Assembly (NCBI GenBank): GCA_002159155.1
Contig: LZRQ01000089.1
Coordinates: forward strand, 1 to 13,658
DNA length: 13,658 bases
Direction: 5' to 3'
DNA from: Firmicutes bacterium ZCTH02-B6
Lineage (GTDB): Bacteria; Bacillota; Limnochordia; Limnochordales; ZCTH02-B6
In this document: positions 7,312 through 13,553 of the stretch, piece after piece
Layout: each line of letters begins with the position of its first letter
How positions within the stretch are numbered: the stretch's first letter is position 1
The notes under the pieces: model-generated
The model's database searches: none
Told to the model about the DNA's origin: nothing
The model's input: the letters and a program-made list of their open reading frames with translations, nothing else
Made by a program: the position numbers and the translations under genes

Positions 7312-8501
7312 GGGTCTCCCGCAAATTTGGTGCAACTGAGCCGCGACCTGGAGGAGTTTCCCGGCAAGCCGCGAATCCCTTCGCAGCCGTTTGGCGTGGG
7401 GGCGCGCAGCAGTGTGGAAACTCTTCGGCGTCTCGGTTTGAGCATCCAGAAGCAGGAATCTTCCTCGGCAGACATCACTCTGACCGTCGAGAGCGTCCGG
7501 CCGGCAGCGAGATGTCCCCCTGTGTGGTCGGGTCTCTCACCGGAAGCATAGCCACTACACCCGCATCCTCATGGATCTGCCTGCTGACGGCCGGACGGTC
7601 AATGTCCATCTGACGGTCCGCCGATTTCGTTGTACCAACCCCGATTGTCGTCGCCACGTGTTTGCGGAACGCTTTCCCCACTTGATCCGTCCCCGTGCTC
7701 GCCGCACGGAACGGTTAGACAACCTCCTGACCCGTATCGGAGTCCTCTTGGGCGGCGAAGCAGGTGCCCGGCTGGCCCAGGACCTCCGCGCCCCCGTCAG
7801 CCCGGACACGATTCTACACCTGCTGAATGTCCTCTGTCCAAACCAAGAGGAAAGCGGTCGACCCTTCTGGACCCTTACCGGGACTACCTCCTGTCCCGGT
7901 GGAAGGAAGGTTGCCACAACGCGGCCGCTTTGTACCGTGAGATCGCTCGTAAGGGTTATCCCGGCGGAATCACTATCGTCAAGGATTTTGTGAAGACGCT
8001 ATGCTCTCAGCCGCAGACAGAGCCTGTCATTCGCCACGTGCGTTTGGGCCCCAAGCGGGTGCGCAGGTGGTTCCTTCGTCCCCAGGAAAAGCTTGACGAC
8101 GAAGAACGCCGTTTCCTTGGCCTGGTCCTCGATGCCTCGCCTGCGGTTCGAGAGGCGTACTCGCTGCTGCAAGATTTCAGGAAGATCGTCACCGAGAAGA
8201 ACGCCGATGCACTGCGGTCCTGGCTAGAGCAGGCGACCCGGTCATCGCTGGCGCCGATCCGAGGCTTTGCAAGAAGCCTTGAGCAGGACATGGACGCGGT
8301 GATGAATGCACTCAGGCTGCCATGGAGCAATGGGCCGGTGGAAGGCCACATTAACAAGCTGAAACTGTTGAAACGGCAGATGTACGGCCGGGCATGGATC
8401 GAGTTGTTGAGGCGCCGCTTCCTAGCGATGGGGACGTAAGAGACCGGAGCCCGCGCCCGGTTCCCTGAACCTCGTGGAAGCATCGAAATTGCGGAAGACC
8501 C
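7312..8501 (+). mobile_element. ISL3-family insertion sequence, internally deleted, both ends present
   Basis: The left terminal repeat is gggtctcccgcaaatttggtgc (7312-7333). The right one at 8480-8501 reads in reverse gggtcttccgcaatttcgatgc. The element is about 1.19 kb, whereas ISL3 elements are usually near 1.3-1.6 kb, because the transposase lost its middle. It could be moved only by a transposase supplied from elsewhere. Confidence 0.65.
7412..8439 (+). pseudogene. ISL3-family transposase with frameshifts and a deleted catalytic centre
   Basis: Relative to the copy at 1-313, a base is missing near 7421 and an extra C sits in the first zinc-ribbon cysteine pair (TGTCCCCCTGTG, about 7513-7525). 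Both shift the frame. From 7552 the frame is clear: RKHSHYTRILMDLPADG, RCTNPDCRRHVFAERFP, ARRTERLDNLLTRIGVLLGG, then the helix-turn-helix VSPDTILHLL. Near 7840-7855 it jumps directly to the C-terminal part in another frame: DPYRDYLLSRWKEGCHNAA, SPAVREAYSLLQDF (which carries the DDE glutamate) and LPWSNGPVEGHINKLKLLKR. The two catalytic aspartate regions in between are gone, so this protein cannot transpose DNA. Confidence 0.8.
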
Positions 8502-8507
8502 AACCTG

Positions 8508-9370
8508 GCTCTCCCGCAGATTCGGTGCTCAGGAGCCGTCGGCGCGGTGAAGCGGTTCCTGGCCTTTCACGATTGCAAGGCGAGGAACCGCTTCCTCAGA
8601 AGTTCTATGCCGGCTCGCCCATACATCTGCCGTTTCAGCAGCTTCAACTTGTTGATGTAGCCTTCAACCGGACCATTGCTCCAGGGTAACGTGAGGGCGT
8701 TCATCACCGCATCCAGATCCCGTTCGATGCCCCGGGCAAACCCTCTCAACGGTGCGACGGACGCCCCGCTGGCGCGCTCAAGCCAGGGCTTGAGCTTGTC
8801 GGCTCTTCGCTCCGCGAGGATCATCCGGAACTCTTGCAACAAGGTGTACGCCTCACGCACCGCCGGAGACCCTTCCAGCACACCCTCCAGCCAACGCCGC
8901 TCGGTGTCTCCAAGCTCCTCCGGCGGGCGGGTAAACCACATGCGCAGCCGTCTTGTCCCGAGCCTGACCCGCACTTGCCCAGCAGCCGGCTTTCCCGGGT
9001 CACGCGTCCGCAACGTCGCGACGAAGTCCCTCACCGTCGTTCGCGCGCCTTGGTATCCAAGCCCGCGAATTTCCCGGTACAGCTCGGCGGCGTTATGGCA
9101 GCCCTCGTTCCAGCGGCGCACAATGTGCTCAATGAGCGCCACCCGCCGCCGATGACGCTCCCGTTGTTCCGCGTCCTTGCGGGTCTCCCGAGGCGGGGGC
9201 GGAACGTGCTGGCTTGGGATCGTCGGGGAGAGCGTTTCCTCCACCACGATGCGGGGCAGGCGGAGACCAGCCAACACCCGCTCGGCGACGTCGCCGAGGT
9301 TTTTCAGCAGGTGCCATCGATCCGCGACTTGGATCGCCCGGGGAGCGCCGAGCGCGGCTGCGTCGGTTCA
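8508..9370 (-). mobile_element. ISL3-family insertion sequence fragment, tail-to-tail with the preceding copy
   Basis: The terminal repeat ggctctcccgcagattcggtgc at 8508-8529 starts six bases after the right end of the 7312-8501 copy. The element reads on the minus strand and is cut off at about 9368-9370, against the 3' end of the DUF998 gene. Its N-terminal half is missing. Confidence 0.65.
8567..9367 (-). pseudogene. ISL3-family transposase, C-terminal part
   Basis: This is an open frame of about 266 residues ending in TGA at 8567. It starts abruptly inside the catalytic domain. It shows IQVADRWHLLKNLGDVAERV (containing the second DDE aspartate), IVRRWNEGCHNAAELYREIR, SPAVREAYTLLQEF (the DDE glutamate) and the family's terminal block LPWSNGPVEGYINKLKLLKR. 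The zinc ribbon, helix-turn-helix and first aspartate are absent. An ATG-initiated frame beginning at 9277 would miss the VADRWH motif, so that start is artificial. Its sequence differs enough from the 7412-8439 copy to be a related, not identical, ISL3 element. Confidence 0.8.
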
Positions 9371-9371
9371 G

Positions 9372-10052
9372 TCATTGGATCGTTGTCTCTGCCACTCCAC
9401 CAGCAGGCGCCGCTACATCGATCATCAACTTCCGGGCGACGATGACGATCCATGCAATAACGAAAACAACGTAGATCCTCTCAATCAGCCCCATGATGTG
9501 CTCCAAGCCGCCGTAAAAGATGAAGAAAAAGGCCACGTTGAGCGCCGCCAGGGTGATGAGGAGCGGCGCTGTCTTGTTCCATGACGGCGTCCGGCGGAGG
9601 CGCAGAGAAGTCAAGAGCGATCCAGCGGAGAAACAGCTGAAGCTGATTAGGCCGAGGATCGCGTGGACGGCGCCGTGCCAGCTGGGCGGGTTGATGGTCG
9701 GAAATTCGTCGGCGGGGAAAAAGCCCACGCCGGCGAAGCATACGGCGTAGATCCAAAGGAGCACCATGCCGGCGCGCGAGCGGTGCTCCCGGGGAAGAGC
9801 GAGGGTCAGCGCCCGGATCAGCGCCATGGAACCCAGCGCCAAAGAGACCGCCGCGACGCACGCCACGACGGGATCCGTCACGGCGTACTCGCTGATGAAG
9901 CGCGTCACCGGATCATACTCGGGACGAAAGAAGTGCAGCAGGAGGACGATGGCCGAAAAGAGGCCTGCCCCGCCAAGGGCATAGTGGCAGAGCCGCCGTA
10001 TGGTTGCAGCGGGGACGATTTCCCTTGAAATTTGGGGACCAGCGGCGTTCAT
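9372..10052 (-). CDS. DUF998 family integral membrane protein
   Basis: This is a 226-residue membrane protein of the DUF998 family, whose biochemical role is unknown. I choose the ATG at 10052 because AAAGGTG lies seven bases upstream. A frame opening at 10094 would begin upstream of any ribosome-binding site. Six hydrophobic helices are visible at about 22-42, 60-83, 94-113, 125-148, 160-181 and 189-207. The family hallmark follows helix 1: RPEYDPVTRFISEYAV. The gene is divergent from a MarR regulator, and the shared spacer has a candidate promoter plus palindrome, so it is probably the regulator's target. It ends one base before the ISL3 fragment, and its last residues could have been altered by that junction. 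Confidence 0.8.
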   Translation of the reverse strand: MNAAGPQISREIVPAATIRRLCHYALGGAGLFSAIVLLLHFFRPEYDPVTRFISEYAVTDPVVACVAAVSLALGSMALIRALTLALPREHRSRAGMVLLWIYAVCFAGVGFFPADEFPTINPPSWHGAVHAILGLISFSCFSAGSLLTSLRLRRTPSWNKTAPLLITLAALNVAFFFIFYGGLEHIMGLIERIYVVFVIAWIVIVARKLMIDVAAPAGGVAETTIQ

Positions 10053-10078
10053 GACAGCACACCTTTCGTAGCGTATTA

Positions 10079-10128
10079 TTTCCCTAGGAAACAATATGAC
10101 TGTACCACGATTTGGTTTCCTCCGTCAA
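10079..10128 (-). promoter_or_regulatory. Candidate promoter and MarR operator for the DUF998 gene
   Basis: On the minus strand TTGACG (10128-10123) is followed after 18 bases by TACAGT (10104-10099), a reasonable sigma-70 type promoter. At the expected transcription start lies the interrupted palindrome TTTCC-CTA-GGAAA (10079-10091). A related half-site, GGTTTCC on the plus strand, sits in the promoter spacer at 10114-10120. Placement suits a repressor site for the divergent MarR protein. This is prediction only. Confidence 0.4.
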
Positions 10129-10223
10129 CCATTATTGGCCGGTCCGTGGCGACGGATTTCACGCCGTCGCGGTCAAGGCGTGGGTATGTGAACGAGCGTT
10201 GGTGACACATTGGAGGTCGGGCC

Positions 10224-10712
10224 GTGAAACCGCACGATGGAGACCTGGGGCCGAGGGAACGAGCGATTCTCGAAGGTTTCAGCCAGATGTGGAGCAAGCT
10301 CCAGGCGTTGATGGCCGCGGAGGAGCGGGTCATCCTGCACGACGTGACGCCCACCGAAGTCCACTGCATCGTCATGATCGATCGCCTCGAGTCCCCAAAC
10401 GTGACGGCGCTGGCCAAGGCGCTTCACATGACGCTCGGGGGAGTGAGCAAGCTCACGCGGAGGCTCTTGCGGATGAAGGCGATCGAGCGCTACCAGCGGG
10501 AAGGAAACAGGAAAGAAGTGTTCTTCCGGCTCACGCCCAAAGGCGAAGAAATCAAGCGCCAGCACGAAGAGCTGCACCGCAGGAGGTTGGAGCGGGATTT
10601 CGCGGTGTACCGGGCCATGACGGAGGCGGAGAAGGAGAGTCTCTTGACCTTTGTGCGCCGCTACAACGAACACCTCGACCGCGAGCTCGAAAAGCTCGGG
10701 AAGAAGAGCTGA
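10224..10712 (+). CDS. MarR family transcriptional regulator
   Basis: This is a 162-residue winged helix-turn-helix regulator. The GTG start at 10224 is set by GGAGGT six bases upstream. Residues 41-80 hold the DNA-binding core (VTPTEVHCIVMID, then the recognition helix around MTLGGVSKLTRRLL). The wing follows at about 88-104 (ERYQREGNRKEVFFRLTPKG). N- and C-terminal helices (about 10-38 and 110-158) would form the dimer interface. Members of this family usually act as ligand-responsive dimeric repressors binding palindromes. Divergence from the DUF998 gene and the palindrome at 10079-10091 suggest it controls that gene and perhaps itself. The ligand is unknown. Confidence 0.88.
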   Translation: MKPHDGDLGPRERAILEGFSQMWSKLQALMAAEERVILHDVTPTEVHCIVMIDRLESPNVTALAKALHMTLGGVSKLTRRLLRMKAIERYQREGNRKEVFFRLTPKGEEIKRQHEELHRRRLERDFAVYRAMTEAEKESLLTFVRRYNEHLDRELEKLGKKS

Positions 10713-10758
10713 CGCTCGAGTTGCTGATAGGAGCAGGACAGCGAAACCATCCGGCGGC

Positions 10759-10833
10759 CGCCGACCGTTCGAATGCGTCTTGGTCGTGTTCACCTGCATG
10801 GACACGCGCCTGATCGAGCTGCCGGTGGCGTGA
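10759..10833 (+). pseudogene. Beta-carbonic anhydrase-like remnant
   Basis: The frame ending at TGA 10831-10833 reads CVLVVFTCMDTRLIELPVA. It contains CMDTR, the CxDxR zinc-ligand and Asp-Arg dyad of beta-class carbonic anhydrases, in the normal hydrophobic-strand context. Nothing else of the enzyme is present, and the frame ends immediately after. It is most likely a scrap left by the insertions beside it. Being only about 20 residues, chance resemblance cannot be excluded. Confidence 0.35.
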
Positions 10834-10889
10834 GCAGTTGGCCGGCGGATGTCAGAATTGTCGCACCCTGCCCCTCGGGGTCAGGGGAC

Positions 10890-10964
10890 CAGTGACGCGC
10901 GTGGTGCTCTGGGTGGGTCCCGTTTTGATTAGCACGGTGGTCCCCTTTTGGGTTGACATTCACA
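10890..10964. repeat. IS21-like element end with direct repeats
   Basis: tgggtcccgttttgatt (10914-10930) is repeated imperfectly 24 bases later as tggtccccttttgggtt (10938-10954), then gacattcaca. Repeated short motifs of this sort followed by TTGACA are typical of IS21-family termini. No transposition gene is attached, so this is a weak call by resemblance. Confidence 0.3.
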
Positions 10965-11066
10965 CGGCTCGATGACCTGCTGGCGCGGATTGGGGTCCTC
11001 TTGGGCGGCGAACCCGGTTCCCGGCTGGCCCAGGACCTCCGCGCTCCCGTCAGCCCGGACGCCATA
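10965..11066 (+). pseudogene. ISL3-family transposase, helix-turn-helix fragment
   Basis: The frame reads RLDDLLARIGVLLGGEPGSR then LAQDLRAPVSPDAI. It aligns closely with residues of the copy at 7412-8439 (RLDNLLTRIGVLLGGEAGAR, LAQDLRAPVSPDTI). Both ends are abrupt. It is a third or fourth remnant of this transposon family in the window. Confidence 0.7.
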
Positions 11067-11125
11067 CGGGTTGGCGTCGTCCTATGCTGGGCGGACTTGG
11101 AGACCGCTACGCTGGGGGGACACGG

Positions 11126-11644
11126 ATGACGGTGGTAGATCCGCATACCCGCGAGGCGCTGTGGCGAGCGGTTGCAAAATCCCTGCTGTTGAGCGCCGGC
11201 GCCTTTGTGGCCACCGGCATTCGAGGGTCGTGGGCCGGTCTGGTGGTTGTGCCTCCCTTGTTTTGCCTGTCGTCGATCATATTGACCGTCTTTGAGCTCG
11301 GCTTTGCCGCGCCCGACATCTGGGGTGACGACGTAGTCAGGGACTCAACGAAAATGTCGTTCAAGGACCGGTTCGCGGAGGGCGTTGATCTGCTGGGGTT
11401 CTTGCTGGCGCAGACGGCACCGCTGCTCCTGTTCCTTTCGCTTCCGACCTTCGTGCTCGCGGGCATGCCGAGCGGTCTCCTGACTCGGGACGCTCCCTGG
11501 TGGCTCCTGGCTGGCGCAGCGGCGGTGGCGCTCCTCTTCCTTATCAGCTTTCCAGCTTTTGGTCCGTACTGTCCGCTCATCGCGCGGCATCTGAAGGAGA
11601 CGTGGCCGCTGCGCCTTACGGAGAAGACTCGAAGAGGCCGTTGA
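11126..11644 (+). CDS. Integral membrane protein of unknown function
   Basis: This is a 172-residue protein with an ATG at 11126 preceded by GGGGGGA at a good distance. An ATG at 11084 would put the start inside transposon-derived DNA. There are three or four hydrophobic segments: about 15-30 (weak), 36-58, 87-113 and 122-147. They are followed by a basic cytoplasmic-looking tail ending EKTRRGR. The loop between segments 2 and 3 is acidic and polar (APDIWGDDVVRDSTKMSFKD). I do not recognise the family and see no catalytic motif. Its leader resembles that of the lipoprotein gene downstream, but 350 bases separate them, so an operon is uncertain. Confidence 0.65.
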   Translation: MTVVDPHTREALWRAVAKSLLLSAGAFVATGIRGSWAGLVVVPPLFCLSSIILTVFELGFAAPDIWGDDVVRDSTKMSFKDRFAEGVDLLGFLLAQTAPLLLFLSLPTFVLAGMPSGLLTRDAPWWLLAGAAAVALLFLISFPAFGPYCPLIARHLKETWPLRLTEKTRRGR

Positions 11645-11996
11645 CCCGAGAGTACAGATGGATTTGCAGGACCCGTGGTGCCGGTTTCCGTTTGGCCGCT
11701 CCGTCTGACCGCCCTCACAACCCATTGCGGGCCGTTCGCGGAAGTGGAGCTAGCCTGTCGCAAACGCCCTCTTCCAGCATGCACCGTCTGCGCTCCCGGT
11801 GATATGGGCCAATCTTGCGGCTTCGATACGGATCGCCACTAATCAGTCGCAGTGGGTGTTTAGCGTCCCCCGTTGCCCCGCGGTCGGCAGGATACAGGCG
11901 GTTGCCCGCTCGAACCTCTCTTCTCGGCCGGGGAAGATTGCCAAAGTCGTCGATAGCCTCTCAGAGGCCGCTGCGTGGACATTGGGGGGAAAACGG
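11645..11996. other. Intergenic region before the lipoprotein gene
   Basis: These 352 bases contain no recognisable gene. The upstream extension of the lipoprotein frame (from 11799) lacks a ribosome-binding site and protein-like composition. The one notable feature is a perfect palindrome, GCCTCTCAGAGGC (11956-11968), 28 bases ahead of the lipoprotein start. No convincing promoter or terminator was found. Confidence 0.4.
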
Positions 11997-13313
11997 ATGC
12001 TCCGGTACGCCCGTGCTGGCTCGAAAAGCGTTGGCCTCATCCTTCTCCTCCTGCTGGCGGTCACGCTGGCCGGCTGCACCGGTTCGACGGGGCCCGGTAC
12101 GCTGAGCCCGCAGGAGTTGAGCGGTACAGATGGCCCGGGCAATCCGCTGGAAGGCGCGCCCCTCTGGCGTATGGGACGCGACACCGCATTCCTGGCCGGT
12201 GCAGGGGTCAATTCCGCGAGCGTTCGAACACTTCAACAGCGGGTTGGAGCTGGCTTCTACCTTGGGGGCAGTCTCCAGTACGTCTACGACCGGCTCCCCA
12301 TTTATCGGGATGACCTTCGGGGGCTTGACACTCTTCTTCTCCTCAACATTTCGACAGAGGATGTGACCAAGCTCGCCGCGTGGCCGCAGCGGGACCGCAG
12401 CTTGCTTCCCGCCGCGCTGGAGGACCTGGTACGCTACGAGCCCCCGTTTGCCTACCTGACCCGGCAAGGCGGCCGCGTACGGGGGATCGTAGTGGGGCGG
12501 ACCATGGAGGAGATCGAGCGGTTGCTGGCGGTGATGGTGGAGCGCTCGGTTCCGCTGGGTGTTCCATGGACGGTCAAGCCGGCCATCTTTGCCGCCGAGC
12601 CCGCCTCCAAAGGCTGGACGCGAGAGACGATGGAGAGGGGCCGCTTCCGGGCGAGCTATATACCAGGCCTCGAGGCGGACGCCGAGCGAATGCTCGCGTG
12701 GGCGGAGGACGTCTTGGGCAAGCTACGGGCCCATTTTCCCGAGGTGGATGAGGTCGTCGAGGAACCGGTCACTCTTTGGCTGCACGGCGCCGGAGAATTG
12801 CAAGACGGCTACGCCTATGCGGAGACTCCATCCGCGACGTTGCATTTCACGTCGCCGTCCGCCGCCGACAGCCGCTATTACGACCATACGTGGTATGTGG
12901 GAAACATCGCCCACGAGTACTCGCACGTTTTCTTCGACCGCATGCGCCGCCGTGCGGGCGCCTACGGGATGGACGCGGACTCGGGAGGTCCTCCGCGGTG
13001 GTTCCACGAGGGCCTTGGCGAGTATTTCCGGCTCCTGGTCATCGGGGAGCAGACCTTCGACCGGATCTATGGGCAGCGTTACGGGGCACCGGTGGGTTTT
13101 CTGCTGGAATCCCCGCTTGAGGCCGCCGAGGACGTCTACGCGGCTGGGGCGCTGGCGTTGCGGTTTCTGGACGCGAGGGTTGGGGTGGAGGGCATCCGCC
13201 GGATTCTCGTGAGCTCGCAGCCCACGTTCTGGGACGCGGTGCACGAGGCGACGGGCCTATCGCGTCCGGAGTTCGATCAGGCGTTCCGTGACTGGCTCCG
13301 TCGGAATCGCTGA
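11997..13313 (+). CDS. Lipoprotein with peptidase MA-like (gluzincin) zinc metalloprotease domain
   Basis: This is a 438-residue exported lipoprotein. The ATG at 11997 is chosen because GGGGGGA precedes it and because it places a lipoprotein signal exactly at the N-terminus: basic RYARAGSK, a leucine-rich core, and lipobox LAGC with C27 as the lipidated cysteine. A region of unknown family (about 40-190) follows. The protease domain has HEYSH (zinc ligands H306 and H310, catalytic E307) and a downstream WFHEGLGEYF about 30 residues later, whose E338 would be the third zinc ligand, as in peptidase MA-like gluzincins. An aromatic ladder before it (YYDHTWYVGNIAHEYSH) is typical of the group. The protein should face the outside of the membrane; its substrate is unknown. 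A tRNA terminator hairpin, directed the other way, lies just downstream. Confidence 0.82.
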   Translation: MLRYARAGSKSVGLILLLLLAVTLAGCTGSTGPGTLSPQELSGTDGPGNPLEGAPLWRMGRDTAFLAGAGVNSASVRTLQQRVGAGFYLGGSLQYVYDRLPIYRDDLRGLDTLLLLNISTEDVTKLAAWPQRDRSLLPAALEDLVRYEPPFAYLTRQGGRVRGIVVGRTMEEIERLLAVMVERSVPLGVPWTVKPAIFAAEPASKGWTRETMERGRFRASYIPGLEADAERMLAWAEDVLGKLRAHFPEVDEVVEEPVTLWLHGAGELQDGYAYAETPSATLHFTSPSAADSRYYDHTWYVGNIAHEYSHVFFDRMRRRAGAYGMDADSGGPPRWFHEGLGEYFRLLVIGEQTFDRIYGQRYGAPVGFLLESPLEAAEDVYAAGALALRFLDARVGVEGIRRILVSSQPTFWDAVHEATGLSRPEFDQAFRDWLRRNR

Positions 13314-13324
13314 GCAGGAGACGG

Positions 13325-13365
13325 GAAAAGAAAACGCCCCTTGGGAAATCGCTTCCCAAGGGGCG
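13325..13365 (-). terminator. Rho-independent terminator of the tRNA-Arg locus
   Basis: A perfect 13-bp stem (cgccccttgggaa at 13335-13347 with ttcccaaggggcg at 13353-13365) has a five-base loop. On the minus strand it is followed by TTTTCTTTTC. It sits directly after the CCA end of the tRNA fragment, as a tRNA terminator would. It may also block plus-strand read-through weakly, although there is no T-run on that side. Confidence 0.8.
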
Positions 13366-13371
13366 CTGCCA

Positions 13372-13416
13372 TGGCGCGCCCGGGAGGATTCGAACCTCCG
13401 ACCTCCGGATTCGTAG
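13372..13416 (-). other. 3' half of a tRNA-Arg (ACG) gene, probable attachment site of an integrative element
   Basis: The minus strand reads from the anticodon loop CTACGAA (anticodon ACG) through the CCGG anticodon-stem strand, variable loop, T-arm GGAGG-TTCGAAT-CCTCC, acceptor strand CGGGCGC, discriminator G and encoded CCA. Upstream of the loop the sequence (gttgtatctaa) cannot form the 5' side of the anticodon stem, and there is no D-arm or 5' acceptor strand. This is the 45-base duplicated segment usually left by tyrosine-recombinase integration into a tRNA gene. The intact tRNA should be at the other end of the element, to the right. Confidence 0.75.
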
Positions 13417-13523
13417 TTAGATACAACCCATGTTTGCGGATGCTCTCAATTACGGGAAAGGCCGTCATAGTGCGGTTCGTCGTCCGCCTGGGCACCTGTG
13501 TTTGCCCCTCGCGCGGGGCAGTT

Positions 13524-13552
13524 GATCCCCAACTGATCCCCAGGCGATCCCC
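13524..13552. repeat. Three GATCCCC repeats at exact 11-bp spacing
   Basis: GATCCCC occurs at 13524-13530, 13535-13541 and 13546-13552, so all lie on one face of the helix. They sit between the integrase stop codon and the tRNA fragment, where arm-type integrase or excisionase sites are often found. The palindrome TGCCCCTCGCGCGGGGCA (13503-13520) is adjacent. Confidence 0.5.
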
Positions 13553-13553
13553 G

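Noticed and set aside
10053..10094. Longer N-terminus (MFPREIIRYERC) for the DUF998 gene
   Set aside because: It is encoded by the predicted operator and leader, lacks a ribosome-binding site, and the ATG at 10052 has AAAGGTG at the right distance.
11799..11996. Longer N-terminus for the lipoprotein gene
   Set aside because: It would bury the signal peptide 66 residues in and has no ribosome-binding site; the ATG at 11997 has both.
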